A stretch of DNA of 64,000 nt from Archangiaceae bacterium (GTDB lineage: Bacteria > Myxococcota > Myxococcia > Myxococcales > Myxococcaceae): positions 62,001 through 126,000 of the forward strand of contig JADJNS010000048.1 of NCBI GenBank assembly GCA_016714225.1, given 5' to 3'. Both the position numbers and the translations under genes were made by a program. The notes beneath the pieces are model-generated. The model did no database searches. It was not told where the DNA came from and saw nothing but the letters and a program-made list of their open reading frames with translations. Positions 8,708 to 16,890 of this stretch are shown piece after piece (position 1 is the first letter of the stretch; every line of letters starts with the position of its first letter).

Positions 8708-8725
8708 CCGTTATAACGGATGACC
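8702..8725. promoter_or_regulatory. 24-bp perfect palindrome, candidate operator of the sulfur transporter
   Basis: GGTCATCCGTTA is followed directly by its exact reverse complement TAACGGATGACC. It lies at the 5' end of the YeeE/YedE pair, overlapping or abutting the start codon. Homologous pairs in other proteobacteria are controlled by ArsR-family sulfide or persulfide sensors (BigR type) that bind such dyads. No regulator gene is adjacent here. Confidence 0.65.
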
Positions 8726-8758
8726 TGCTCGGTGTCGAACCGACCGCCCCCGCGGCTC

Positions 8759-8774
8759 GGGAGGCCGGCCTCCC
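8759..8774 (-). terminator. GC-rich palindrome after the FtsH-like module
   Basis: GGGAGGCCGGCCTCCC is a perfect 16-bp palindrome 12 bp past the stop of the last gene of the FtsH-like operon (8787). It could form a hairpin at the transcript end, but there is no U-tract, so intrinsic termination is uncertain. Confidence 0.35.
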
Positions 8775-8786
8775 GCTGACCGACCC

Positions 8787-9050
8787 TCACCCCTTCTGCG
8801 GCACCTTCTGCGGCGCAGGAGCCTCTTCGGTCGAGGGCTTCTGGGCCGTACCCTGGCCTTCGCGCTCGATGTGAATGTGCCCGAGGTCTTCGGCCTTCAG
8901 CGTGCCGTTCTTGATCAGCGCATCGACGAGCTGGCGGTGCTGCTCTTCGTGCTCCTGGGGCAGCGCGTCAGAGTCGCTGTCGTACTTGATGATGACGTTC
9001 TTCTTCTTGGTCTGCGGGTCGACCTGCAGCCGAATGGTGAGCGAGGCCAT
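8787..9050 (-). CDS. Small acidic/charged partner of the FtsH-like protease
   Basis: An 87-residue soluble protein: beta-strand-rich start (MASLTIRLQVDPQTKKKN), a helical middle (EEQHRQLVDALIKNG) and a Pro/Gln-rich tail. The ATG at 9050 is two bases after the stop of the protease gene (9053), so it is the third gene of a tightly packed operon. I recognise no enzyme motif. Size and position fit the small accessory proteins of FtsH-based ternary systems, perhaps an adaptor or substrate tag; this is inference from context. Confidence 0.65.
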   Translation of the reverse strand: MASLTIRLQVDPQTKKKNVIIKYDSDSDALPQEHEEQHRQLVDALIKNGTLKAEDLGHIHIEREGQGTAQKPSTEEAPAPQKVPQKG

Positions 9051-9052
9051 GG

Positions 9053-11167
9053 TTACTTCTTCTCCTCTTTCTTCCCCAGGGGAAGGAAATCGGCGAGCGC
9101 GGCCCGGTCGAGCACCTTCTTCTCGAGCAGCTGGTCGCGCAACAGCACCACCAGCTGCCGGTTGGCCTTCAAGATGTCGGCGGCGCGCTTGCGGTTGTGC
9201 TCGAGCAGCTCGAGCACCGCGCGCTCGGTCGACTCGCGCAGGGCGTTCGACGGCTGGGGCTGCTCGCGCGGCGCGAGAATGACGCGCACCCCCACGGCTT
9301 CGTTGCCCATGCCGAACTCGTGCACCAGGGCGCGGGCGATGCCGGTGGCGCGCTCCAAATCTGCCGCGCTGCCGATGGAGAGGTCTTCGAGCAACAGCAG
9401 CTCGGCCTCGCGCCCACTCATCAGGGTGCAGATCTGATCGTTCAGCTGCCCGCGCGTCACCACGTACCGGTGGGCGGGTCGGCGTAGCGGACGTAGCCGA
9501 GCGCGCCGGCCAAATCGCCGCGGATCGAGATTCGGTCGATCGGCGGGGTGTGCGGGCAGAACAGCGCGCAGATGGCGTGCCCGCCTCGTGGGTGGCCACC
9601 ACGTGCTCTTCGCGCGCGGTGAGCGAGGGCCGCTCGACGAACTCGCCGAGCGCGCGGTCGACGTCGTCGACCTCGGTGAGCTGCGCGGGCTCGCGGCGCT
9701 CGCGCAGCCGCATGCGGGCCAGCGCGCGGCAGAGCGCCTGCAGGTGGTCGCCCGAGTAGCGGGTGCCCAGGTGGCGGGCCCTCGACCAGGTCGCCGGTCC
9801 GCCTGACCGCGTAGTCGAGCGCGCGGCGAGAGGTGCAGGCCCATCTTCTGGTCGTAGATCGAGAGAATGTGCCGCCGGTCGTCGCTGCCCGGGTAGGGAA
9901 TCTGAAGGTGGAACTCGAAGCGCCCCGGCCGCAGCAGGGCGGGGTCGAGCGACTCGACGAAGTTGGTGGTGCCGACCACGAACACCAGCTCGTCTTTGCG
10001 AAACCCGTCCATCTCGGTGAGCAACTGGTTCACCATCGAGTGCTCGACGCCGCTGCCCTGGTAGCTGCCGCGGCGCACCGCGAAGCTGTCGAGCTCGTCG
10101 AAGACGATGACCGCGGGCGCCGCCTGCCGCGCGCGCATGAACACCTGGCGCAGGTTCTCTTCGCTCTCGCCCACCCACTTCGACTTGAGCTCGGGGCCGC
10201 TCACCACGCTCAGCGCCGCCCCCAGCGAGGTCGCCATCGCCTTGGCGAACAGCGTCTTGCCGGTGCCGGGGGGGCCCCAGAAAATCATGCCCCGCGGAAT
10301 CAGCGACTCGATGGCCTTCACCTGGCCCTCGTCGGTCAGCGTGTCCTTGTGGGCCAGCACGTCGAGAATGTCGCGCTGCAGCCGCTCTTTCACCTTCGCG
10401 TAGCCGCCGACGTCGTGGTTCAGGTCGACGTCGGGCACCTGCAGCTGCCCCACCAGGGTGCCGGCGCGCAGCTGCGCGTACGCCGGGCGCGCGTCGGCCG
10501 GGTAGTCTTCACCCTGCAGCGTCGAGAGCAGCCGCCGCAGCCGCGCCGCGTTCACTCCGCTGACCTGCTTGTAGAGCGGGTACACCTGCAGCGCCTTGTG
10601 CGCCGAGAGCTTGCGCGACTCGCGCTGGGTGACCAGCGTGCCCAGCCGCTCGCGCGGCACGCCGGTGAGCGTCTCGCGCCGCGGGAACAGGTTGTCGATG
10701 ACCTTGGGCACCGAGAACGAGTGGTCGCGAAACCCCATGAAGACCAGCTCGGGGTTCTCGTAGAGCAGCGGTATCGCCTCGCGCGCCTCGGCGCTCAGGC
10801 CTCCGCTCGAGGCGGTGAGCAGGTCGAGGTGGGGCAGCACGATGATGCGGTCGGCCACTGCGCCGCGCACCGCCTCGCGCAGCAGGAACAGAATCGCCGC
10901 CACCAGCCCCGCGCCCTGGGGCAGCGGCGGCAGGTCGGCGATCGGCCGACCGTCGAGATAGAGAAACTGCTTGCCCTCTTTCTTCAGCCGGTCGCGCACC
11001 GCCTTGAACACGAACGGGGTGAGCTCTTTGTCGGCCTCGACCATCACCGACAGGCCGCGGCGCAGGCCGTCGGTGACGCGCGCCAGCTCTTGGCTGTAGG
11101 CCGACTCGACCGCCGCGAACGGCGTCAGCTCGACGGGGAGCTGCTCTTCGGGAACCGAAGACCCCAT
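9053..11167 (-). CDS. Soluble FtsH-like AAA+ zinc metalloprotease (frameshifted in this sequence)
   Basis: As read, the frame gives 704 residues. Residues 1-250 look like a degenerate AAA-type domain (IIVLPHLDLL, then ELVFMGFRDHS) with no Walker A. A canonical FtsH AAA+ domain follows: Walker A GPPGTGKT 298-305, Walker B VIVFDELD 353-360, RPGRFE 413-418. From about 9823 to 9472 the frame loses sense. Two extra bases (about 9820 and 9777) and two missing bases (about 9581 and 9474) restore a normal FtsH peptidase domain containing RYSGDHLQALCRALARM and HEAGHAICALF with the HExGH zinc motif; the original frame then resumes at RYVVTRGQLNDQ. No membrane helices are present, unlike housekeeping FtsH. 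It may be a decayed gene or a sequence-error artefact. Confidence 0.8.
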   Translation of the reverse strand: MGSSVPEEQLPVELTPFAAVESAYSQELARVTDGLRRGLSVMVEADKELTPFVFKAVRDRLKKEGKQFLYLDGRPIADLPPLPQGAGLVAAILFLLREAVRGAVADRIIVLPHLDLLTASSGGLSAEAREAIPLLYENPELVFMGFRDHSFSVPKVIDNLFPRRETLTGVPRERLGTLVTQRESRKLSAHKALQVYPLYKQVSGVNAARLRRLLSTLQGEDYPADARPAYAQLRAGTLVGQLQVPDVDLNHDVGGYAKVKERLQRDILDVLAHKDTLTDEGQVKAIESLIPRGMIFWGPPGTGKTLFAKAMATSLGAALSVVSGPELKSKWVGESEENLRQVFMRARQAAPAVIVFDELDSFAVRRGSYQGSGVEHSMVNQLLTEMDGFRKDELVFVVGTTNFVESLDPALLRPGRFEFHLQIPYPGSDDRRHILSIYDQKMGLHLSPRARLRGQADRRPGRGPATWAPATRATTCRRSAARWPACGCASAASPRSSPRSTTSTARSASSSSGPRSPRAKSTWWPPTRRARHLRAVLPAHPADRPNLDPRRFGRRARLRPLRRPAHRYVVTRGQLNDQICTLMSGREAELLLLEDLSIGSAADLERATGIARALVHEFGMGNEAVGVRVILAPREQPQPSNALRESTERAVLELLEHNRKRAADILKANRQLVVLLRDQLLEKKVLDRAALADFLPLGKKEEKK

Positions 11168-11170
11168 GGG

Positions 11171-11734
11171 CTAGACGCGCACCTTGATGGTGAGCTCGCC
11201 GGTCTCGGCGTTCTCGTTGACCTCTTCCACCGTGCCGAGCTGCGACGCGCGCTCTTTGAGCGAAGCGACGGTGACGCGGTTCACCACCCCGTCGAGCTCG
11301 CCCTTCAGGTCCTTGAGCCGCGCGCCGAGCCGCTCGGTCACCTGCTCGCGCAGCCGCGTCTCTTCGGCGGTGGCCTCGGCCTCGAGCTGCGCCTGCGCGT
11401 TCTGGCGCAGCTCCTGCTCGCGCAGGCCCTTCGACTCTTCCACCGCGACGCCGGTGCGCTGCGCCTTGAGGTCGAGGGCCTTCTCGCCCTTGGCGGTCAC
11501 CTTCACCTCGCCGTCGGCCAGGGTGACCTCGACGGTGATGCCGTCTTTCTCGTGCCGCACCGCCTTGTCGCCCTGGCGCGTGAAGCCCTTCTTCGTAAGC
11601 TCGGCGGCGAGCAGGTCGCCGGTGCGCTCGCGGCTCAAGATGGGCAACAGCTCGAGCTTCGAGGCGACCCCGTCGTCGACCTGCACGTGGCGGGAAAGAG
11701 ACTCTTCGATGCTGATCCGGTACGCGCGACTCAT
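11171..11734 (-). CDS. First gene of the FtsH-like module, coiled-coil accessory protein
   Basis: A 187-residue soluble protein starting at ATG 11734. It has an N-terminal mixed domain (MSRAYRISIEESLSRHVQVD, with a GDLLAAELTKKGF helix), a beta segment (ITVEVTLADGEVKVTAKG), a charged helical stretch likely to be coiled coil (about residues 100-145) and a C-terminal beta hairpin (ELTIKVRV). It ends 3 bp before the protease start, so the two are surely co-transcribed. The N terminus resembles accessory domains described for FtsH ternary systems in comparative genomics. Function is unknown; a substrate- or signal-recognition subunit is plausible. Confidence 0.7.
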   Translation of the reverse strand: MSRAYRISIEESLSRHVQVDDGVASKLELLPILSRERTGDLLAAELTKKGFTRQGDKAVRHEKDGITVEVTLADGEVKVTAKGEKALDLKAQRTGVAVEESKGLREQELRQNAQAQLEAEATAEETRLREQVTERLGARLKDLKGELDGVVNRVTVASLKERASQLGTVEEVNENAETGELTIKVRV

Positions 11735-11809
11735 GGCGGCAGCTTAACCTCGAGCCGCCAGGTGGGACTCTTGTTTGCACTCGGTTTCAAGCCCGGGTGT
11801 TCACAGCGG

Positions 11810-13600
11810 GTGACCCTCGCGCGCTTCTTTATTCCCGCTTTGCTGGTGGCCCTCGTGTCTGCGTGCAGCGGTGGCGGCGGCAAGTGCTCGGCGACCTCGT
11901 GCGGCGGCTGCTGCGATGCCGAAGGCGTCTGCCAGACGGGGCTCACCGACAACGCCTGCGGCACCCGCGGCACCACCTGCTCGCCCTGCACCGCCAACGA
12001 GACCTGCAACGTGGGCACCTGTACCCGCATCGGGGGCACCGGGGGTGGCACCGCTTCGGCGGGCGGCGCCGGGGGCGCGGGCGGCAGCGCGGGCGGCAGC
12101 GCGGGCGGCAGCGTCTCGACCGGCGGAGGCAGCGCCACGGGAGGCGGTGTCGCGACGGGGGGAGGCAGCGCCACCGGCGGCGGAGTCGCCACGGGCGGCG
12201 GCAGCGCGACCGGCGGAGGCGCCGCAGGCGGAGTACCGCTGCGCACCGTGCAGGGGCGCCGCTCGGTCGACCACGTCACCGACACCGGCATCCAGACCAC
12301 CAATGACGCCATCGGCTTCGCGGTGAGCGCGCAGGTCGAGTCGAGCGGCAGCTTCACCCAGTACAGCGGCAGCGCCACCACCCCGGGCATGTTCACCCTC
12401 TCGGTGCCGTCGGGGCCGTACTACTTCGACCTCTTCGCCGGGTATCACTACTACACGCTCACCAGCTCACCGACGCTGGACCTGAGCCAGGTGTACGTGG
12501 GCCGCGCGGACGCGGTGCCGGCCACCGCGGCGACGACGCTGCAGCTCAACGTGAGCGGGCTGCACGCGTGGGGGCCACAAGACTCGCTGAGCCTGAGCTC
12601 GACCAACGCCGGCATGTTGATCGACGACGTCTCGGACTACTCGAGCGACGTCATCTCTCAAGGCGCCACCACCGCCACGGTGAGCTTCGACTACCGGGCC
12701 ACCGGCGAGGTGATGCTCTCGGCGACGCGCGGCGACACGTTGGTGCTCACCCAGAACACGGTGTACGGCGCGCCGGTGCCGTACGTCTCGGCGGTGGCGA
12801 CCGCCACGGTGACCGGGCTCACCCAGACCAGCGGCCAGCCCTCGGCGGTGAACGCGGTGTTCACCACGCCGGCGCCGAACAGCCTGGGCCTCAACGTGCG
12901 CACCACCCTGTTCGAGGCGATGCGCACCGAGGTGCACCCGCAGGCGGTCGCGACGCGCCACCAGATTCTCCTCTACGGAGTGCCGGGAGCGACCGCCACC
13001 CGCGGCCCGCTCGGCGGCACCGCCTACCTCGCGTACATTCCCATGGCGGCCGGCGGGCCCGACCTCTCGGGCGCCTTCGAGTACGCGAACCCCTACCCCA
13101 GCTCGGTGCCGTTGGTGCTCGACGTCGCCGGCCTGTTCACCGTGCAGGTGCAGGCGGCGGGCGCGGCCGCGACCACCCTGACGGTGAGCGCCAGCTCGAC
13201 CCAGCTGCTCACCAACGTGACGGGCGCGGTGGTGCCGCAGCTGTCTCCGCCGCGCAACGTGCTGGTGAACGGCATGGCGGCGAACGTGCCGGTCTCGAGC
13301 GTGGGCCTGAACCCCACCATCACCTGGAGCGCACCGGTCACCGGCACGCCCGACCGCTACATCGTCACCGTCTACCGGCTGGTGAACCAGGGCGGGCAGA
13401 CGGTGCTGCAGCCGACCGGCACGGTGCGCGTCAAAGGCACCCGGGTGGTCATGCCTCCCGGCCTGGTGATGACCGGCGCGCAGCACACCGTGGTGGTGAG
13501 CGCGGTCATCAACGGTGGCATCGACGTCGAGGCGACGCCCTTTGGCAACGCGGTGACCCAGCACCGCGCCGACGCGGTGGTCGGGCCCATCACCCCGTAG
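11810..13600 (+). CDS. Large lipoprotein with Cys-rich head, Gly/Thr-rich linker and beta-sandwich body
   Basis: A 596-residue predicted lipoprotein. From the GTG at 11810 the signal reads VTLARFFIPALLVALVSAC with a clear lipobox; a TTG at 11771 is an alternative start. After the Cys come a small disulfide-rich segment (CSATSCGGCCDAEGVC), a long GGGSATGGG-type linker (about 12030-12230), a beta-rich region and a final fibronectin-III-like domain (ITWSAPV, YIVTVYRLV). It is probably displayed at the cell surface. It is transcribed divergently from the FtsH-like module, 75 bp from that start. A weak -24/-12-like sequence lies at 11764-11779. Confidence 0.72.
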   Translation: MTLARFFIPALLVALVSACSGGGGKCSATSCGGCCDAEGVCQTGLTDNACGTRGTTCSPCTANETCNVGTCTRIGGTGGGTASAGGAGGAGGSAGGSAGGSVSTGGGSATGGGVATGGGSATGGGVATGGGSATGGGAAGGVPLRTVQGRRSVDHVTDTGIQTTNDAIGFAVSAQVESSGSFTQYSGSATTPGMFTLSVPSGPYYFDLFAGYHYYTLTSSPTLDLSQVYVGRADAVPATAATTLQLNVSGLHAWGPQDSLSLSSTNAGMLIDDVSDYSSDVISQGATTATVSFDYRATGEVMLSATRGDTLVLTQNTVYGAPVPYVSAVATATVTGLTQTSGQPSAVNAVFTTPAPNSLGLNVRTTLFEAMRTEVHPQAVATRHQILLYGVPGATATRGPLGGTAYLAYIPMAAGGPDLSGAFEYANPYPSSVPLVLDVAGLFTVQVQAAGAAATTLTVSASSTQLLTNVTGAVVPQLSPPRNVLVNGMAANVPVSSVGLNPTITWSAPVTGTPDRYIVTVYRLVNQGGQTVLQPTGTVRVKGTRVVMPPGLVMTGAQHTVVVSAVINGGIDVEATPFGNAVTQHRADAVVGPITP

Positions 13601-13646
13601 AGAGGCGACCGCTCGAGCGCTGTTGCGCGCACCCGGCGTCGGTGAA

Positions 13647-14831
13647 ATGACCCGGCTCTCTTTGGGGCCCCCCACCGTGCGCTTCTTCCTTCTCGCAGTG
13701 CTGTGCAGCACCGTCGCGCTGGGCGCTGAAGCGCCGGTGAAGCTCGGCGTCATCGCGCCGAGCTCGGGCAAAGAAGCCGCCATCGGCTCTCTCTTTCTCG
13801 AGGGCGTCAAGCTCGCGCAAGACGAGCTCACCGCCGACGGGGCGAAGCTCGAGCTGGTCATCGTCGACGACAAGAGCGACGCCAGGGCCGCCGCGGCCGC
13901 GGTGCAGGGGCTGGCGCTCAAGCCCGACGTGGCGGCGATTCTGGGGCCGGTGTTCTCGTACGCGGCGTCGTCCGCGGCGCCGGTCGCCCAGAAGCTGAAG
14001 GTACCCCTGGTGCTGCCCGCCGCCTCGGAGCAGGGCATCACCCGTCAGGGCTACGACTGGGTGTTTCGCATCTGCGGCACGAACCTGCAGTTCGTGCAGG
14101 GCCTGCTGCTCACCGCCACCACGCTCGGCAAGCCGAAGACCCTGGTGCACCTCTACGAAGACGGCGACTTCGGCAAGTCGACCAACAAGGCGGTGCGCGA
14201 GGTGGCCGCCACCAAGCAGCTCACCGTGCTCGCCGAAGAGCCGTACAGCGGCGCGGCGCCGAAGCTCGGCCCGGCGCTCCAGCGCATCAAGGCGCTCGAA
14301 CCCGACCTGATTCTGATGTCGTCGCTCTCGGCCGACGGCATCGCGGTGATGGAGCAGGTGCGCGAGGCGGGCCTCGAGCCGCAGGCCTTCATGGGCATGG
14401 GCGGTGGCTTCGCGCTGCCCGCCTTCGCCGAGCGCCGCGAGCTCTCGGAGCAGGTGTTCGTCTCGACCCAGTGGTCGCCGCGCGCCGGCTCACCCGAAGA
14501 GCGGCACGCCTTCTCGAAGAAGTTCGCCGACCGCTTCGGGCACGAGCCGACGTACCACGCGGCCATGGCCTACGCGGGGCTCAAGCTGCTCTACGACGCG
14601 GCGACGAAGTCGAAGGGCAAGCGCGCCGAGCTGCGGCGGGTGCTCAAAGAAGGCACCTGGTCGGGCGTCGCCGGCGACATCAACTTCGAAGACTTCGAGG
14701 GCTTCACCAACCAGAACGCCCACGCCGTGGCCGTGCAGCAGGCGCTCGACGGCAAGCTGTACACGGTGTTTCCGCCCAAGGCGATGGAGCGCAGGCCCAT
14801 CTTCCCCTTCAGTCAGCCCGCCAGCCCCTGA
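13647..14831 (+). CDS. ABC transporter substrate-binding protein, branched-chain amino acid type
   Basis: A periplasmic binding protein of the Leu/Ile/Val family (Peripla_BP_6 type), 394 residues from the ATG at 13647. A GTG at 13677 would start exactly at the signal peptide (VRFFLLAVLCSTVALGA) and is equally likely. The body shows VKLGVIAPSSGKEAAIG, the ILGPVFSYAA ligand loop, LVLPAASEQGI and a C-terminal AYAGLKLLYDAA helix. Ligands in the family are amino acids, amides or urea. No permease or ATPase gene is adjacent, so it is an orphan or works as a sensor. Confidence 0.82.
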   Translation: MTRLSLGPPTVRFFLLAVLCSTVALGAEAPVKLGVIAPSSGKEAAIGSLFLEGVKLAQDELTADGAKLELVIVDDKSDARAAAAAVQGLALKPDVAAILGPVFSYAASSAAPVAQKLKVPLVLPAASEQGITRQGYDWVFRICGTNLQFVQGLLLTATTLGKPKTLVHLYEDGDFGKSTNKAVREVAATKQLTVLAEEPYSGAAPKLGPALQRIKALEPDLILMSSLSADGIAVMEQVREAGLEPQAFMGMGGGFALPAFAERRELSEQVFVSTQWSPRAGSPEERHAFSKKFADRFGHEPTYHAAMAYAGLKLLYDAATKSKGKRAELRRVLKEGTWSGVAGDINFEDFEGFTNQNAHAVAVQQALDGKLYTVFPPKAMERRPIFPFSQPASP

Positions 14832-14844
14832 CCGCGCGGCCGGC

Positions 14845-15207
14845 CTACCGGCACTTCTGGGCGCACGACTCGGGCAGCTTCGCGGGGTCGAGAAAGTCTG
14901 CGCACGAGAGCGCCTTGCGCGCCCCCGAGCACGCCTGCGCCGCGCCCAGGTCGAACGTCTTGCCCTGGTCGGCCCCGGTGCACAGGTCGCTCTGCGTCAC
15001 CTTCTCGGCGCACCTCGCCTGCTTCGCCACGCGGGTGCTGCAGTCTTCGACGCTCGTGCCCCACCCGCCCTTGAAGCCCTCGCTGCCCTTCACCGCGTCG
15101 CTCTGACACTCGAACTCGCGCGCACACTCGAAGTCGACCCCGCGCTGACAGAGCTCGGCCGCAGACGGCACGCACCCGACCAGCACCACCACCGGCAACC
15201 AACGCAT
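14845..15207 (-). CDS. Small Cys-rich lipoprotein
   Basis: 120 residues starting at ATG 15207. MRWLPVVVLVGC is a short lipoprotein signal with the Cys at residue 12. The mature part has about ten further Cys, spaced as in secreted disulfide-bonded proteins. It starts 10 bp after the stop of the preceding gene in the TadE/TadG run and so may be its last member. No family is recognised. Confidence 0.6.
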   Translation of the reverse strand: MRWLPVVVLVGCVPSAAELCQRGVDFECAREFECQSDAVKGSEGFKGGWGTSVEDCSTRVAKQARCAEKVTQSDLCTGADQGKTFDLGAAQACSGARKALSCADFLDPAKLPESCAQKCR

Positions 15208-15217
15208 GCCGCGCCTC

Positions 15218-15844
15218 TTACCGCTTGCGCAGCGTCAACGTCACCGCCGTCTCAGAAACCTTCTGCTTCACCGAGAGCTCGAGCAGCTCGGCGCCGCGCT
15301 CGAAGTGCCCTTCCTTCTCGGCCCAGCCGGCCTTCACCAGGGTCTGGCCGTAGAACGCGCGCACCTCGTCGGGCTTCGCCTTCACCCGGTACGCCAGCAC
15401 CTGCGCGCCTTCGGTCTGGGCCGCGAGCACGCCCACCGCGCCGGGCATCACCGGCGCGAAGCGCGGCGCCTCGGCCTTCTCGCGCTCGGCCACCGCGGCC
15501 TCGGTGAAGATGACGGTGGTGGTGCGGTCGGGGTTCTCTTGCAGAAAGACGGTGTGCGAGACCAGCGCCTCGACGTCGAGCCCGGTCACCTGCCGATGCT
15601 GGGTCAGCTGCTGCACCGGCCCCAAGAACAGCCCCGCCTTCTTGAACTCGGCGCGGAAGAACCGCTCGAGGCTCTCGGCGTCGGACTTCGAGCGCACCGC
15701 GCGTATGGCCACCGGCACGCCGCCCGCCACGGTGCGGCCCGGCACCTCGACCGCCTCGAGCGGCTGGGGCACCTCCCACTGCCGCATCGGCGCGGCCGCG
15801 AGCGCCACCGCCAGCATCACTTCTCGAAGGGCGAACGCGTGCAT
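15218..15844 (-). CDS. Secreted protein of unknown function at the end of the Tad-like operon
   Basis: 208 residues starting at ATG 15844 with a signal-peptide-like N terminus (ALREVMLAVALAAAPM). The mature part has two similar alpha/beta halves (ESLERFFRAEFKKAGLFLG and DEVRAFYGQTLVKAGWA), each resembling a small domain in which a helix leads into a GW/GL turn; they may be an internal duplication. The start overlaps the end of the upstream TadE-like gene by 28 bp. A role in assembling the pseudopilins is inferred only from the operon. Confidence 0.6.
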   Translation of the reverse strand: MHAFALREVMLAVALAAAPMRQWEVPQPLEAVEVPGRTVAGGVPVAIRAVRSKSDAESLERFFRAEFKKAGLFLGPVQQLTQHRQVTGLDVEALVSHTVFLQENPDRTTTVIFTEAAVAEREKAEAPRFAPVMPGAVGVLAAQTEGAQVLAYRVKAKPDEVRAFYGQTLVKAGWAEKEGHFERGAELLELSVKQKVSETAVTLTLRKR

Positions 15845-16890
15845 GGCACTCCGGCGAAGCAGTCGTCGCGCGAGCGATAGCCCGCCTGGTAGCGGCTGGA
15901 GAACGGCGTGGTGGCCCACCAGTGGGTGGTCTTGCCGTTGGGGCCGAAGCCGGTGCCCGAGCCGGGGCCGGTCAGCTCGCTGGTGCGAATCTGAAACGGA
16001 CGGTTGGTGTGGTCGCCGATGAACGCGAAGCGAAAGTCGCGCTCGTCGACCGGCACCACCGTCATCAGCGCGGGGTTGTCGGGCACGAACAGCTCGCGCA
16101 CGAAGGTCTGAATGGTCCACCCCTTCACCGAGTTGGTGGTCTGGTACCGGCGGTAGAGCCGCTCGATGGTCTGCTTGTACGCGAGGTTGCCGCTGCTGCC
16201 GGTGATGGAGCAGTTGAAGTCGCACTCGCCCGACTCGTCGCCCTGGGTGCCAGCGAGCCCCCAGTCGTCGATGGCGAAGGGTATCTGCCCGCGGCACACG
16301 CCGCGGTCGGCGCGCCCGACCGCGCAGACGGTGACGAACGGCCGAATGGCGAAGGGCAGCTTGAAGAACCCGCCCGAGTCTTCGAGCAGGCTCTTGGGCA
16401 TGCCGAACATCGCCACCCGCGCGGTGGCGTTGCAGCCCACCGCGTCGACGTCGCGGTTGTTGTACCGCGCGAAGGTGTACCCGGTAGCGAGGCGTTGAAT
16501 CGCCTGGGTGGTGGGCGGTATCGCCACCCGCTCGGGGTCGCAGCGCACCGAGAGCCGCGAGCCGCGCGTCTTCGCCCACCTCACGTCGTTGCCCGCCCGC
16601 TCGGTGAGCGGCTCGAAGTCGTGGTACCGCCGCAGCGTCGCCTCTTCGGGGGTGCGGCCGCTGCCGTCGCGCAGCTGGTTGGCGTGGTGGAAGATGGGCG
16701 ACTGCGCCGCGGTGCCGCGGTCGAGCTGGTGGGCGCGGTCTCCAGTCGCCTGCCACGCGGCGAACACCCCCGCCTGCTGCACCCGCAGCTTCATCGCCCC
16801 CAGCTCGGCGAAGTGAATGCCGAACAGCAGCACGCTGACGAACACCAGCGCCACGAGCGCGAGCTCGACGGTGGCCTGGCCGCGCCTCAT
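15817..16890 (-). CDS. TadE-like pseudopilin
   Basis: 357 residues starting at ATG 16890. MRRGQATVELALVALVFVSVLLFG is the classic TadE N terminus: short basic leader, then a hydrophobic helix with a Glu near position +5 of the mature pilin. The long C-terminal region has paired Cys (CDFNCS, DDCFAGVPC) and probably faces the periplasm. The start codon overlaps the preceding TadG-like stop by 4 bp. TadE and TadF proteins are minor pilins of Flp/Tad pili; no TadA ATPase or TadB/C platform is in the window. Confidence 0.78.
   Translation of the reverse strand: MRRGQATVELALVALVFVSVLLFGIHFAELGAMKLRVQQAGVFAAWQATGDRAHQLDRGTAAQSPIFHHANQLRDGSGRTPEEATLRRYHDFEPLTERAGNDVRWAKTRGSRLSVRCDPERVAIPPTTQAIQRLATGYTFARYNNRDVDAVGCNATARVAMFGMPKSLLEDSGGFFKLPFAIRPFVTVCAVGRADRGVCRGQIPFAIDDWGLAGTQGDESGECDFNCSITGSSGNLAYKQTIERLYRRYQTTNSVKGWTIQTFVRELFVPDNPALMTVVPVDERDFRFAFIGDHTNRPFQIRTSELTGPGSGTGFGPNGKTTHWWATTPFSSRYQAGYRSRDDCFAGVPCTRSPFEK

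Noticed and set aside
11764..11779. Sigma-54 promoter before the lipoprotein at 11810
   Set aside because: The -12 element is good but the -24 box matches only at GG; too weak to list as a feature.
12030..12240. CRISPR-like or minisatellite array
   Set aside because: The periodic sequence is the coding low-complexity GGGSATGGG linker of a lipoprotein, without spacers.
9833..13600. Very long plus-strand open frame of over 1200 codons
   Set aside because: Only the part from about 11810 is a gene (lipoprotein). The upstream stretch is antisense to the FtsH-like module and has shadow-type composition.
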